In this document: positions 44,105 to 53,077 of the stretch, piece by piece | Layout of the letters: every line of letters starts with the position of its first letter | Numbering within the stretch: the first letter of the stretch is position 1 | NCBI RefSeq assembly: GCF_002161445.1 | Contig: NZ_NFHT01000005.1 | Location: 62,001-126,000 of the forward strand | From: Alistipes sp. An66 | Lineage (GTDB): Bacteria > Bacteroidota > Bacteroidia > Bacteroidales > Rikenellaceae | Direction: 5' to 3' | Length of the DNA: 64,000 nucleotides | The notes under the pieces: generated by a model | The model's input: the letters and a program-made list of their open reading frames with translations, nothing else | What the model was told of the DNA's origin: nothing | The model's database searches: none | Position numbers and translations under genes: made by a program

Positions 44105-45805
44105 TTAAAACTCGATGCCGTAACGACGGAATACCTCGTAATCCTCCTCTTTGAGGCCCGTTTTGGGATAAGGGACCGCTTCGTTGTGGTCGTTCAGATA
44201 GTAACGGGGTGTCGTCCGGTCGTAATCGGGGCTGACGAGCGAGACTTTCGTCGAGAGGTGCCGTCCCCGGATCGACGCCATGTCGGCCATCGTGTGGAAC
44301 AGGGCATGCGTCGTGGCGGGTGCGGAGCCGTTGGCCGCCGCCGCTGCGGTCTTTTCGGGGAACAGCCGGCGGTACTCTTCGGAGAACCATGCCAGCGATG
44401 CCACATGGAGCTGATAGGCCGTAGTGGTCGGGGAGGCGTGCAGGAATCGCTCCCGCCGGTCGTCGATCAGATCCTCCCCGTGGTCGGCGCAGTAGAGCAG
44501 CGCCGAGGCGGTTCCGTTCAGCGATTGCAGATACCCGATGGTCTCGGCCAGGAAATGATCCGTGTAGAGGATCGAGTTGTCGTAGGCGTTGACGAGCATC
44601 TCCCGGTGCTGGGGTGCGATCGCCACGTCGTCATCGGGGAGGAAGCGGGCGAACTCCCGGGGATAGCGCTGGTGGTAGCTGAAATGCGACCCGTAGCAGT
44701 GGAGGATGAAGAGGAACTTGCGTTTGTCGCTGCGTTCGATCACCCGGCGCATTTCGTCGAGCAGCTGCATGTCGCGGCGCGGGGAGCGGATGTATACGAG
44801 GTGTTTGGCGTCGTGGGCCAGATGGTCGATCATGGCGCCCTGCCGCGACTGGTTGGAGATGAACCAGGTCTCGAACCCGGCTTCGTTGAAGAGGGCCGGG
44901 AGTCCCTTCCGGCGGTAGAGCTCCTCGTGTTCGCCGGTGGCCACCGACGAGAGGATCAGCGGCACGCTCTTGTGGGTCGTATTGCTCTGCGTCAGCATGT
45001 TGCGGAATACGACCAGATCGTCGACTTCGGCCAGTCGGGGGTTGGTTTCGCGGTTGTAGCCATAGAGCTGCCAGTTCATGGCGCGGGCCGCCTCGCCGAT
45101 GATGTAGACGTAGATTTCGCGTCCGGGAGCCTCTGCCGAGCGATGGGCTTCGAAGGTGAAATCGCGCGAGGTTTTCTCGAAGTTGTAGGACTTGCGGAAT
45201 TCCGAGCCGCTCAATCCGAGGTTGTAGACGACGTTCAGCGGGAAGATCTCGTCGCGCAGGACATGCCGCTCCTCGCTGACGTGGTAGGCGGGCCAGAGAG
45301 CCAGCAGACCGACGGAGAAGAGTGCGGCTCCGGTCAGGCCGATGCTCATGCGGGTGGTCCGGGTGATGTAGCGTTTGTGAGCGATTTCGCGGGCCGCGAG
45401 CCAGAGCAGCGGGAGGTAGATCGCGCAGACGAGGACGACCGAGGGGTATATGTTCCCGAGGAGTTCGCCGGCTTCGCCGGGGTTCGTCGTCAGGAGGTTC
45501 GTGAACATGTCGGTGGCGATGATCGAGTTCCCGAACAGGTAGAGCAGCACGATCTGGAAGGCGCAGAAGAAGATGAACGGGACCCCGAGCCAGATCATGA
45601 CGCCGGATCGCCGCAGGGCGACGCTCCACATCATGTAGAATCCCAGCGGGAGGAGGATCAGCGCCTCGGTCGACCAGATCGAGTATCCTTCGGTGTTTGC
45701 CAGGACGCAGTTGGGGATGATCAGTGCGACGAAGAAATAGACGGTCAGCAGCGTGGTGAACCGGCTTCGGGTTTTGACGCTTCTTGTTTTTTTATCGGCA
45801 CTCAT
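44105..45805 (-). CDS. Phosphoethanolamine transferase (EptA-like, sulfatase family)
   Basis: A 566 aa inner-membrane enzyme with four to five N-terminal helices (about 15-190) and a periplasmic sulfatase-fold domain. The metal site and nucleophile are in YIIGEAARAMNWQLYGYNRE, QSNTTHKSVP (nucleophilic Thr) and the C-terminal YCADHGEDL motif with HASPTTT. Such proteins add phosphoethanolamine to lipid A or other envelope glycans, often giving resistance to cationic peptides. It is followed 12 bases later on its strand by no further gene of the set; the Omp85-like gene lies just upstream (45818), so both may share a transcript. Confidence 0.9.
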   Translation of the reverse strand: MSADKKTRSVKTRSRFTTLLTVYFFVALIIPNCVLANTEGYSIWSTEALILLPLGFYMMWSVALRRSGVMIWLGVPFIFFCAFQIVLLYLFGNSIIATDMFTNLLTTNPGEAGELLGNIYPSVVLVCAIYLPLLWLAAREIAHKRYITRTTRMSIGLTGAALFSVGLLALWPAYHVSEERHVLRDEIFPLNVVYNLGLSGSEFRKSYNFEKTSRDFTFEAHRSAEAPGREIYVYIIGEAARAMNWQLYGYNRETNPRLAEVDDLVVFRNMLTQSNTTHKSVPLILSSVATGEHEELYRRKGLPALFNEAGFETWFISNQSRQGAMIDHLAHDAKHLVYIRSPRRDMQLLDEMRRVIERSDKRKFLFILHCYGSHFSYHQRYPREFARFLPDDDVAIAPQHREMLVNAYDNSILYTDHFLAETIGYLQSLNGTASALLYCADHGEDLIDDRRERFLHASPTTTAYQLHVASLAWFSEEYRRLFPEKTAAAAANGSAPATTHALFHTMADMASIRGRHLSTKVSLVSPDYDRTTPRYYLNDHNEAVPYPKTGLKEEDYEVFRRYGIEF

Positions 45806-45817
45806 GACAGATCGGGC

Positions 45818-47023
45818 TTAAAAAGCTTCGTTGATGTTGAGCAGGAAGCCGCTGGTCTTCTTGCCGAAGCCGTAGTCGAGACGTACGTTGACGCGCTTTT
45901 TGAGTTCCCATCGGAGTCCGATGCCGTAGTTGGGGAGGGTTTCGTCCCAGCGGAAACGGTCGAAAGCCGGGAATACGTTTCCGGCCCCGCCCCAGACGAC
46001 TCCGCCGATACGACGCCAGATGCGTTGCCGCAGTTCGGTCTGGAAGGTGATCATGCAGTTGTCGGTGTACTGCCCGAGGTAGTATCCGCGCATGCGCTGG
46101 TTGTCGCCCATGCGGGCGAGCATGGTCCAGGGAGCTCCGTCGGAGTTAAAGACGCCGTAGAGGTCGGCGGCGAGGACGGCGTTTTTCCAGACCGGCAGGT
46201 AGAAATCCGCGGTGAAGGTGGTCCGCCAGAGCGTCTGTCCGCAGTTTCCGAGAGCCTTGGGGTAGACGGTTTCGCGGAAGCTGACGTAGATGCCCCGGAA
46301 GGGATTGGGGATGAAGTCCCGGCTGTCGTACTCGGCGACGATGCCGATTCCGGTTGCCGTATATTGGGTCCGTTCTCCTTCGAGGTAGCTCGGTTCCGAG
46401 AATTTGATACCTCTCGCGTAATCGAAGCTGGCGACACCTCCGAGGTAGGTGTGGGGGAGGATCTCACGCAGGTAGCTGGCGTCGATCTGGATTCGTTTTT
46501 CGGAATAGGTGCTCACCTTGTTGTAGCGTCCGTTCCGGTAGCCGATACCCCAGAAGTCGCGGGGTGCGGAGGAGAACATCGCCGTATAGGAGATCCGCTG
46601 TTTGTTTCCCGTGAAGATGTTGTTGCCGGAGATTCCGACGGAGTAGAACCCCGACACGGAGACGTTTGCGAAGATCGAGACGTCGGAGGGCACGGTCACC
46701 GAATCGGTCCGGTCGATGCGATAGAGTCCGGCGGCGAGGACTCCGATACCGAAGTTTGTGTTTTTCGAGTAACTGGGGCCTCCGGCGAAGGTGAAGTCGA
46801 TTTTTTTTTCGAAGGTGCGGTCTACGGTCGACTCCCCGAAATAGTCCACGATGCGTCTGAAAAAGTTTTTCTTCGGAGCTTCGGACTGTTGGAGCGGGGT
46901 GTAGGTATAGCGGATCGTATCCCGGTCGGAGACGAGGGTGTCGGCTTTCTGGGCGAAACCTGGGGAGACAGCGCCCAATGCCGTAAGGAGGAGGAGAGAT
47001 GACAGGACGAATCGGCGGGACAT
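45818..47023 (-). CDS. BamA/TamA-family (Omp85) outer membrane barrel protein
   Basis: The start is ATG 47023 (401 aa) with a signal peptide ending in SPGFAQ. After ~60 residues the protein is a beta-barrel of the bacterial surface antigen type: FAGGPSYSKNTNFGIGVLAA, IGIVAEYDSRDFIPNPFRGI, MRGYYLGQYTDN (with the RGY signature of the lid-lock loop) and NYGIGLRWELKKRVNVRLDY, with a C-terminal Phe. There are no POTRA domains, so it is a short Omp85 form and not BamA itself. It lies 4 bases after the thioredoxin-like gene and may form one transcript with the transferase downstream. Confidence 0.88.
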   Translation of the reverse strand: MSRRFVLSSLLLLTALGAVSPGFAQKADTLVSDRDTIRYTYTPLQQSEAPKKNFFRRIVDYFGESTVDRTFEKKIDFTFAGGPSYSKNTNFGIGVLAAGLYRIDRTDSVTVPSDVSIFANVSVSGFYSVGISGNNIFTGNKQRISYTAMFSSAPRDFWGIGYRNGRYNKVSTYSEKRIQIDASYLREILPHTYLGGVASFDYARGIKFSEPSYLEGERTQYTATGIGIVAEYDSRDFIPNPFRGIYVSFRETVYPKALGNCGQTLWRTTFTADFYLPVWKNAVLAADLYGVFNSDGAPWTMLARMGDNQRMRGYYLGQYTDNCMITFQTELRQRIWRRIGGVVWGGAGNVFPAFDRFRWDETLPNYGIGLRWELKKRVNVRLDYGFGKKTSGFLLNINEAF

Positions 47024-47027
47024 TCGC

Positions 47028-47546
47028 TTACCGGTACTTGTCAATCGTTTCGTAGAAGGCCTCTTTGTCGGCCTCGGACAAGACGCCCTTGCGCAGGAAG
47101 ACGAGTTCACCCTCTTTCGAGACGATCATCAGCACGAACTGATTGTTGCAGTCACCGAGGCCCCAGGCCGAAGAGAGTGTGCGTTCCTGATCGGCGAGGA
47201 CCGTGGCGCCGTTCTTTTCGGTTCGTTTTTTGGCCATGGCGCGGGCCATTCCGTTGGGGATCATGGGGGCGTCCTTGAGGTTCATGATGCCGAAACCGTA
47301 GATGTTGTCGCCCTGTGCGCGGTGGTTTTTTTCGAGATCGAAGGTAAACTCTTCGTTCTGTTTGTGGCGATCGGGGTCGACATAGAATATCATGAGGTTC
47401 TTTTCTCCGAAGCAGGGCAGTTTCGTCGGATTCCCGTCCAGATCGAGCAGCTCGACATTCCGGATTTTCCGGGGGAGTTCCTGGGCTGCGGCCGTCGACA
47501 GCGTCAGTGTGCCGGCGATCAGCATCGCAATCATTTTCGTTTTCAT
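47028..47546 (-). CDS. Exported thioredoxin-fold (YtfJ-like) protein
   Basis: The start is ATG 47546 (172 aa); a -7 element at 47580-47587 excludes the longer frame. The signal peptide ends at STAAAQE. The mature part has the NVELLDLDGNPTKLPCFGEK start and a LMIFYVDPDRHKQN strand like thiol-disulfide/YtfJ proteins, but only one Cys replaces the CxxC, and GDCNNQFVLMIVSKEGELVF follows. It is therefore probably not a classical oxidoreductase. It is the first gene of an operon with the Omp85-like barrel. Confidence 0.75.
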   Translation of the reverse strand: MKTKMIAMLIAGTLTLSTAAAQELPRKIRNVELLDLDGNPTKLPCFGEKNLMIFYVDPDRHKQNEEFTFDLEKNHRAQGDNIYGFGIMNLKDAPMIPNGMARAMAKKRTEKNGATVLADQERTLSSAWGLGDCNNQFVLMIVSKEGELVFLRKGVLSEADKEAFYETIDKYR

Positions 47547-47579
47547 AGGTTTATTCTCTGTTTTTTCGAAAATCAGGGG

Positions 47580-47587
47580 CAAAGGTA
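47580..47587 (-). promoter_or_regulatory. -7 promoter element of the thioredoxin-like/Omp85 operon
   Basis: The minus strand reads TACCTTTG, 33 bases before the ATG at 47546. Confidence 0.6.
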
Positions 47588-47784
47588 CGACAAATTCTCT
47601 GAACATAGGGGCCTTCGGAGCCTATATTATTGTTCTAATCGTCATTTTTTTCGATCGGAAGGAAACTGTTCCGGAGGTCGGGTCCTCTCCGGCGGATGCC
47701 CTAATTTTGCCGGCGAGTTTTTCCATGCCGGCCTGCCATGCAAAATGCGTTCCGGAATTTTGTCCGGAAATTCTCCGGATGAAA

Positions 47785-47816
47785 TTTGGTACGGAGTCCG
47801 GCAAAGTGTATCTTTG
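47785..47816 (+). promoter_or_regulatory. Complete -33/-7 promoter immediately before the LMW-PTP gene
   Basis: TTTG (47785-47788) and TATCTTTG (47809-47816) are 20 bases apart. The start point would be near 47820, leaving only about 2 bases before the ATG at 47822, so the mRNA may be leaderless. Confidence 0.7.
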
Positions 47817-47821
47817 GGGCG

Positions 47822-48298
47822 ATGAAAACACGTATACTGTTTGTCTGTTTGGGCAACATCTGCCGCTCCCCGGCCGCCGAGGGCATTTTGCGAGCGAAGG
47901 CCGGGCTTTCGGGACTTTCGGAGCGGATCGAGGTGGATTCGGCGGGGACCTACGGCGGACATCGGGGCGAACTGCCCGATCCGCGGATGCGGAGTGCGGC
48001 TTCGCGGCGCGGCTATGCGCTGACCCACCGGGCGCGTCAGGTCCGGGAGGAGGATTTCGAACGCTTCGACCGGATCATCGCGATGGACGACATGAACTAT
48101 GAGACGCTCCACCGCCTGGCCCCCTCGCGGGAGGCGTCGCGCCGGATCTTCCGCATGACGGAGTTCTGCCGCCGGCATCCGGATCGGACGTATGTCCCCG
48201 ACCCCTATTATGAAGGTCACGAAGGTTTCGAACTGGTGCTGGATATGCTGGAAGACGGTTGCGAGGGGATCCTTGCGAGCCTGACACCGGACGAGTGA
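47822..48298 (+). CDS. Low-molecular-weight protein tyrosine phosphatase
   Basis: A 158 aa protein. The P-loop CLGNICRSP (CX5R type) lies only eight residues from the start, so ATG 47822 must be the start. The general acid is in VPDPYYEG near the C-terminus. Length and motif order match the LMW-PTP family, which in bacteria acts on tyrosine kinases of capsule synthesis or on other substrates. It is monocistronic and converges with the deformylase gene. Confidence 0.93.
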   Translation: MKTRILFVCLGNICRSPAAEGILRAKAGLSGLSERIEVDSAGTYGGHRGELPDPRMRSAASRRGYALTHRARQVREEDFERFDRIIAMDDMNYETLHRLAPSREASRRIFRMTEFCRRHPDRTYVPDPYYEGHEGFELVLDMLEDGCEGILASLTPDE

Positions 48299-48337
48299 CC
48301 GCCCGTCCGGCCTGATGCGGTGTGAACTCCGGTACCT

Positions 48338-48478
48338 CCGTTCCGCTCCGACACTCCGAAGCCGCCTTGCGTTCCGGCTTTCCGTGCCGCCCCGATGCTC
48401 CGGCCCCGCCTTGCGTCTTGGCCTCCCTCCTCCGTTCCGCCCCGATGCTTTGGCCCCGTCTTACGCCCCGGCTTCTCC
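48338..48478. repeat. Degenerate GC-rich tandem repeat, three units
   Basis: Units start near 48338, 48382 and 48432, each a variant of CCGTTCCGCCCCGATGCT-TGGCCCCG followed by (C/T)CTT(G/A)CG. The last unit overlaps the 3' end of the deformylase gene, whose C-terminal residues SGEAGA it encodes. It may have grown by replication slippage and also fills the space between two converging genes. Confidence 0.6.
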
Positions 48479-49105
48479 GGACCCCTGTTCCGCGGCGAGC
48501 CGGTCCACATAGAGAATTCCGTCCAGATGATCCAGTTCGTGCTGGAAAATCACGGCCGTGAACCCGGCGATCTCCTCTTCCCGGGGTTCGCCGTCTTCGT
48601 CGATGTAGCGGACCCGGATCTGCTGCCAGCGCTCCACATCCCCATATCGGTCCGGAACCGAGAGACAACCCTCCCGGCCCGCCTGCTTTTCGCCGCTCAC
48701 GCCGATGATTTCGGGATTCAGGAAGAATTCGAAGGGCTCGCCCGCTTTGTCGAAACGCTGTACGGCAATGATCCGCCGCAGGACCCCCACCTGCGGGGCG
48801 GCGATTCCGACGCCTTCGTTTTCGGGATTCCGCACGGTGGCCAGCATGCGTCGGCGCAGCGTGGCATACGTCTTCCCGCGCAGCATTCCGCCGTTTACGG
48901 GGCGGCTCGTCGACCGCAACACCGCTTCATCCTCCCCGTTTCCGAGGATCAACACCCGCATCGGCCCCTCCCCGGCGGCGATCACCCGCCGCTCCTCGCG
49001 GGAGAAATCCGCCGAGCATCCCGGCAGCAGGGCCAGCAAGGCCCCGGCAAACAGCATCCTTGCCGCAATCATTCCTCTCCTTCTCTTCGTCATGCCTTTC
49101 ATCAC
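48461..49105 (-). CDS. Peptide deformylase with lipoprotein signal peptide
   Basis: A 214 aa protein with the three deformylase motifs GVGIAAPQVG, EGCLSVP and QHELDHLDG, with the Cys and two His residues that hold the catalytic metal. The N-terminus, however, is a lipoprotein signal: charged start, then MLFAGALLALLPGC with Cys30 (or Cys14 if started at ATG 49057). The enzyme may thus be exported and lipid-anchored, where N-formyl-Met removal from nascent chains would be impossible. It follows a PorQ-like gene at 15 bases. It is probably not the housekeeping enzyme, or the leader is a mis-start; both need testing. Confidence 0.85.
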   Translation of the reverse strand: MMKGMTKRRRGMIAARMLFAGALLALLPGCSADFSREERRVIAAGEGPMRVLILGNGEDEAVLRSTSRPVNGGMLRGKTYATLRRRMLATVRNPENEGVGIAAPQVGVLRRIIAVQRFDKAGEPFEFFLNPEIIGVSGEKQAGREGCLSVPDRYGDVERWQQIRVRYIDEDGEPREEEIAGFTAVIFQHELDHLDGILYVDRLAAEQGSGEAGA

Positions 49106-49120
49106 CCGTCTCCTCCGCGA

Positions 49121-50002
49121 TCAGAAGTCGAATCCGAAGCTGATGCTGTACGTGTTTCGCAACGGCGTATCCTTCGCGGCGAAGAGATAGGCGAAATCGA
49201 GCCGCAGATGGAGGAACCGCACGCCGACACCAGCCGACCAGTAGCTGGGGTAGTAGTAACGCCGTTCCCCGAAGTGGTATCCGCCGCGGAACTGCACGAG
49301 CTGCATGAGGTTGTATTCGGCGCCGACGGACATCTGGAACCCGCGGACCTCTTTCGGCAGGAAATAGTATCCCCAGTCGGCACCGACGGTGATTTCGTGG
49401 GCGTCGGTGAGGAAGGTATCGAGTGCGACGCCGGCCGTGAGGTCGACGGGCATGCTGTAATCCGTCTTGTCGAGGTAGGCGCCGAGGTTGGCCAGTTTGG
49501 CGCCGATGCGCAGCAGGGAGAACGACCCGACGTTTTCGAGCGGCAGCTGACAGGCGACGCTCAAATCGGCGGCCAGGGCATCGGCCGACGCATCGGGACG
49601 TTGCAGGTGGAGATACCGTGCGACGATTCCCACGGCCCATTTTTCGTTGATCCGGTGCGTGTAGCCGAGGTCGACGGCCATGTCGTTGTTCCCGCGTTCG
49701 CGGAGATACTGCCTCCATCCGGCCTGTACGGTTCCTGTCGACGTGATGTGGTATGCGCCCGAGACGGCATAGTAGTCGAAATCGCTCTGTCCGTAGTAGG
49801 AGGAGGAGAGGTGGAGGGGCGAGCGCGAGAAGGCTGCGAAGGCGGAGTTGTTGTAGATGACGTGCGAACTGGACAGCGTGGTCATCGTCACGCCTCCCAT
49901 CCCGAGGACCTTTGCATCGGGGGTCGGGAGCGTCGCCTCCTGTGCGGCGGCGATTCCTGGGGTCATGGCCGCGGCGGCCAACAGAACAACGATCGGTTTC
50001 AT
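49121..50002 (-). CDS. PorV/PorQ-like outer membrane protein
   Basis: A 293 aa protein with signal peptide (MKPIVVLLAAAAMTPGIAAA) and a LGMGGVTMTTLSSSHVIYNN start typical of PorV/PorQ and FadL-like barrels. Repeated amphipathic strands follow and the C-terminus is aromatic (SISFGFDF). PorQ is linked to the type IX secretion system in Bacteroidetes. Which T9SS part it may serve is not shown here. It is the first gene of an operon with the lipoprotein deformylase. Confidence 0.8.
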   Translation of the reverse strand: MKPIVVLLAAAAMTPGIAAAQEATLPTPDAKVLGMGGVTMTTLSSSHVIYNNSAFAAFSRSPLHLSSSYYGQSDFDYYAVSGAYHITSTGTVQAGWRQYLRERGNNDMAVDLGYTHRINEKWAVGIVARYLHLQRPDASADALAADLSVACQLPLENVGSFSLLRIGAKLANLGAYLDKTDYSMPVDLTAGVALDTFLTDAHEITVGADWGYYFLPKEVRGFQMSVGAEYNLMQLVQFRGGYHFGERRYYYPSYWSAGVGVRFLHLRLDFAYLFAAKDTPLRNTYSISFGFDF

Positions 50003-50191
50003 GAATGCAAATTATACGGAGCGGCGGTCGCAGCGGCAAACGGACCTTTCGGGTTCGGCCGGGACGACCCGCCTCCTGTTTTTGCAAATATATATAAATC
50101 GGGCCCAAAACTGCAAACCCTCCGGGATTTTTTGCATCGGGCGGTCTCGAAAGGGTCTCATTTCCGGGATTTCCCCCCCCCTGTATGAAGA

Positions 50192-50220
50192 AGGCCGCCT
50201 CCTGCATCCGGAGACGGCCT
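50192..50220 (-). terminator. Probable terminator of fabG
   Basis: AGGCCG-CTCC and GGAG-CGGCCT pair with internal mismatches, 42 bases beyond the fabG stop. The T run on the minus strand is weak. Confidence 0.5.
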
Positions 50221-50261
50221 GTTCGCGTTCGCGGCTCGGGACCTCGGGCCCGGGGAGCGAT

Positions 50262-51008
50262 TTAGCAGTTCATGGCACCGCAGCAGTGGATCACCTGACC
50301 GCTGACATACGACGAGAGGTCCGACGCGAGGAACAGAGCCACTTTGGCGACATCCTCGGGCGTACCGCCGCGGCGCAGGGGGATCTGCTTGTACCACTCC
50401 TCCTTGACCGAGTCGGGGAGCTTGTCGGTCATGTCGGTGATGATGAATCCGGGGGCGATGCAGTTGGCGCGGATTCCGCGGGGTCCCATCTCCTTGGCGA
50501 TGGACTTGGCCAGGCCGATCATGCCGGCCTTCGACGCGGAGTAGTTGCACTGACCGGCGTTTCCGCTGACACCGACCACCGACGACATGTTGATGATCGA
50601 TCCGCTCTTCTGCCGGGCCATGACCGGCGTGACGGCGTGGATGAAGTTGAATGCGGATTTGAGGTTTACGGTGAGCACGGCGTCCCACTGTGCCTCGGAC
50701 ATGCGCATCATGAGTCCGTCCTTGGTGATTCCGGCGTTGTTGACGAGGATGTCGATGCGGCCGAAATCCTTCATGATCTGATCGATGACCTGATGGGTCT
50801 CTTCGAAGTTTGCGGCATTCGAGGCATAACCTTTTGCCTTGACGCCCAGGGCGGCGATTTCGGCCTCGGTAGCCTTTCCGTTATCGTCGATCACCAGGTC
50901 GGTGAAGGCGACATCGGCGCCTTCCGAAGCGAATTTCAGAGCGATGGCCTTTCCGATACCGCGTGCGGCACCGGTTACGACAGCCACTTTTCCTTCGAGC
51001 AGTTTCAT
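50262..51008 (-). CDS. fabG: 3-oxoacyl-[acyl-carrier-protein] reductase
   Basis: A 248 aa short-chain dehydrogenase started at ATG 51008 (MKLLEGKVAVVTGAARGIGK). It has the NADPH-binding TGAARGIG, NNAG in ILVNNAGITKDGL, the Ser of INMSSVVG, catalytic YSASK, and the FabG-typical IAPGFIITDMTD and C-terminal GQVIHCCGAM. It reduces 3-oxoacyl-ACP in fatty acid synthesis. It is monocistronic; other fab genes are not nearby. Confidence 0.92.
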   Translation of the reverse strand: MKLLEGKVAVVTGAARGIGKAIALKFASEGADVAFTDLVIDDNGKATEAEIAALGVKAKGYASNAANFEETHQVIDQIMKDFGRIDILVNNAGITKDGLMMRMSEAQWDAVLTVNLKSAFNFIHAVTPVMARQKSGSIINMSSVVGVSGNAGQCNYSASKAGMIGLAKSIAKEMGPRGIRANCIAPGFIITDMTDKLPDSVKEEWYKQIPLRRGGTPEDVAKVALFLASDLSSYVSGQVIHCCGAMNC

Positions 51009-51050
51009 AATCTGACTATTTTTAAGGTAATATCTGCCAAATTTCCGGCA

Positions 51051-51058
51051 CAAAGATA
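51051..51058 (-). promoter_or_regulatory. -7 promoter element of fabG
   Basis: The minus strand reads TATCTTTG, 42 bases before the fabG ATG. A near-consensus TATCTTTA at about 51111-51118 on the plus strand may serve the divergent gene at 51142. Confidence 0.6.
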
Positions 51059-51141
51059 GGAAAAATATCTTAAAAGCACGCGCGGGGCGCGAAATTCGGC
51101 AATTTTGCTTATCTTTACCCGCCGGAAAGCATGCCTGCACG

Positions 51142-51783
51142 ATGAAAAGCCTTGTTTTACTCTCATTGCTGGTTTCCGCCGCCGCGACGGCCGCCGAGCC
51201 GTGGATCTGCACCGCCGACGGGACGCGACTGATCTACGAGGAGTCGGTCGGCGGGAGTGCGACAGGCACGCTGGACAAGCTCGTCACGACGGGCGACGAG
51301 GGCGAAATCCTTCTCACCTATACCCGGGAGGGGCTTCCGGTCGTCGAACGCTGGACGGTCCATCCCGATTCTACGGTCCTGCACATCGAGGCCCCGGAGC
51401 CGATGTACGAACTGCTCCGCACGATGCAGGTGGAGGATATCGAGTTCACGACGCGGAACCAGAGCCTGCCCGCGACGATGACGCCCGGCGACGAGTTCCC
51501 GGGCTTCGGATTCACGCTCTCGGGGTGGAAGGAGGGTGAGCGCTCCACGGTATCCGTTGTTTCGGACCGCGTGCGTGTGGTCGGGCGGGAGCGGATCAAG
51601 ACCCCGGCCGGGAAGTTCGAGGCCGTGCGCATCGAATACCGCACGACCACGACGATGGGGGACTCTTCGGTGGAGAGCCGCATGACGCAGTGGCTGGTTC
51701 CCGGCATCGGAGTTGTGCGTCAGGAGATTCCGCTCTTCGGGGATATGGCCGGCGTCACGGAACTGCAAAAAATCATTCAATAA
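51142..51783 (+). CDS. Exported TapB-like/DUF3108-like protein
   Basis: A 213 aa protein with a signal peptide (MKSLVLLSLLVSAAATAAEP). The mature part is beta-rich, with RERIKTPAGKFEAVRIEYRT and TQWLVPGIGVVRQEI, which is the pattern of TapB/DUF3108-like periplasmic proteins (a half-barrel related to lipoprotein-binding folds). Function is unknown. It precedes glyA by 12 bases and is probably co-transcribed with it. Confidence 0.7.
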   Translation: MKSLVLLSLLVSAAATAAEPWICTADGTRLIYEESVGGSATGTLDKLVTTGDEGEILLTYTREGLPVVERWTVHPDSTVLHIEAPEPMYELLRTMQVEDIEFTTRNQSLPATMTPGDEFPGFGFTLSGWKEGERSTVSVVSDRVRVVGRERIKTPAGKFEAVRIEYRTTTTMGDSSVESRMTQWLVPGIGVVRQEIPLFGDMAGVTELQKIIQ

Positions 51784-51795
51784 CCCAGATAAAAG

Positions 51796-53076
51796 ATGAA
51801 AAGAGATTCCCGGATTTTCGAATTGATTGCCGAGGAGCGCAGCCGTCAGATGCACGGCATCGAGCTGATCGCCTCGGAGAACTTCGTCAGCGAAGAGGTG
51901 ATGGAGGCCATGGGCTCGGTGCTCACGAACAAATATGCGGAGGGCTATCCCGCGGCGCGTTACTACGGCGGCTGCGAGGTGGTGGACAAGGTGGAGCGTC
52001 TCGCCATCGAGCGGATCTGCGAACTCTACGGTGCGGAGTGGGCCAACGTGCAGCCGCACTCGGGGGCACAGGCCAACATGGCGGTTTTCTTCGCGTGCAT
52101 GCAGCCGGGCGACACCTTCATGGGTCTTGACCTCGCACACGGAGGCCACCTTTCGCACGGTTCGCCGGTGAACATGTCGGGCAAGTACTTCAAGGCCGTG
52201 GGGTACCAGCTCGACGAGGCGACGGGCCGGATCGACTACGACGCCATGGAGCGCAAGGCGCTGGAATGCCGTCCGAAGCTGATCGTCGGCGGCGCTTCGG
52301 CCTACTCGCGCGAGTGGGACTACAAGCGCATGCGCGAGATCGCCGACAAGGTGGGCGCGCTGCTGATGGTCGACATGGCGCACACGGCGGGACTGATCGC
52401 CGCGGGGCTGCTCGAAAACCCGGTTAAATACGCCCACATCGTCACCTCGACGACGCACAAGACGCTGCGCGGGCCGCGCGGCGGCATCATCCTCATGGGT
52501 AAGGACTTCGAGAACCCGTGGGGACAGACGACGCCGAAGGGTGCGGTGAAGATGATGTCGCAGATCCTCAATTCGGCCGTCTTCCCGGGCATCCAGGGCG
52601 GACCGCTGGAACACGTGATCGCCGCGAAGGCCGTTGCGTTCGGCGAGGCGCTGCAACCCGAATACAGGGAGTACCAGCGTCAGGTCCAGAAGAACGCCGC
52701 CGCCATGGCTGCCGCCTTCACGAAACGCGGGTACAAGATCGTTTCGGGCGGTACGGACAACCACCTGATGCTGGTCGACCTGCGGACGAAGTTCCCCGAG
52801 CTGACGGGCAAGCTGGCCGAGAAGTGCCTCGTGGCCGCCGACATCACGACGAACAAGAACATGGTTCCGTTCGACACGCGCTCGCCGTTCCAGACGTCGG
52901 GTCTCCGCTTCGGTACGCCGGCCATCACGACGCGCGGTCTGAAAGAGGAGCAGATGGACTACATCGTCGGACTGATCGACCGGGTTCTGAACGATCCGGA
53001 GAACGAGGAGAACATCGCCGCCGTTCGCCGGGACGTGAACGCGCTGATGGCGAACTATCCGCTTTTTGCCTGGTAG
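51796..53076 (+). CDS. glyA: Serine hydroxymethyltransferase
   Basis: A 426 aa PLP enzyme converting serine and THF to glycine and methylene-THF. Conserved features are [61 protein letters not shown], the Schiff-base segment [14 protein letters not shown] and [15 protein letters not shown] residues in [20 protein letters not shown]. Length is normal. It overlaps or abuts the DUF2461 gene downstream. Confidence 0.96.
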   Translation: MKRDSRIFELIAEERSRQMHGIELIASENFVSEEVMEAMGSVLTNKYAEGYPAARYYGGCEVVDKVERLAIERICELYGAEWANVQPHSGAQANMAVFFACMQPGDTFMGLDLAHGGHLSHGSPVNMSGKYFKAVGYQLDEATGRIDYDAMERKALECRPKLIVGGASAYSREWDYKRMREIADKVGALLMVDMAHTAGLIAAGLLENPVKYAHIVTSTTHKTLRGPRGGIILMGKDFENPWGQTTPKGAVKMMSQILNSAVFPGIQGGPLEHVIAAKAVAFGEALQPEYREYQRQVQKNAAAMAAAFTKRGYKIVSGGTDNHLMLVDLRTKFPELTGKLAEKCLVAADITTNKNMVPFDTRSPFQTSGLRFGTPAITTRGLKEEQMDYIVGLIDRVLNDPENEENIAAVRRDVNALMANYPLFAW

Positions 53077-53077
53077 G

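Noticed and set aside
48338..48478. CRISPR array
   Set aside because: Units are contiguous, degenerate and lack unique spacers; no cas genes are in the window. No other CRISPR-like array was seen.
50172..50181. Run of nine C residues as a phase-variable tract
   Set aside because: It lies between genes, away from any promoter or reading frame, so a switching role is not supported.
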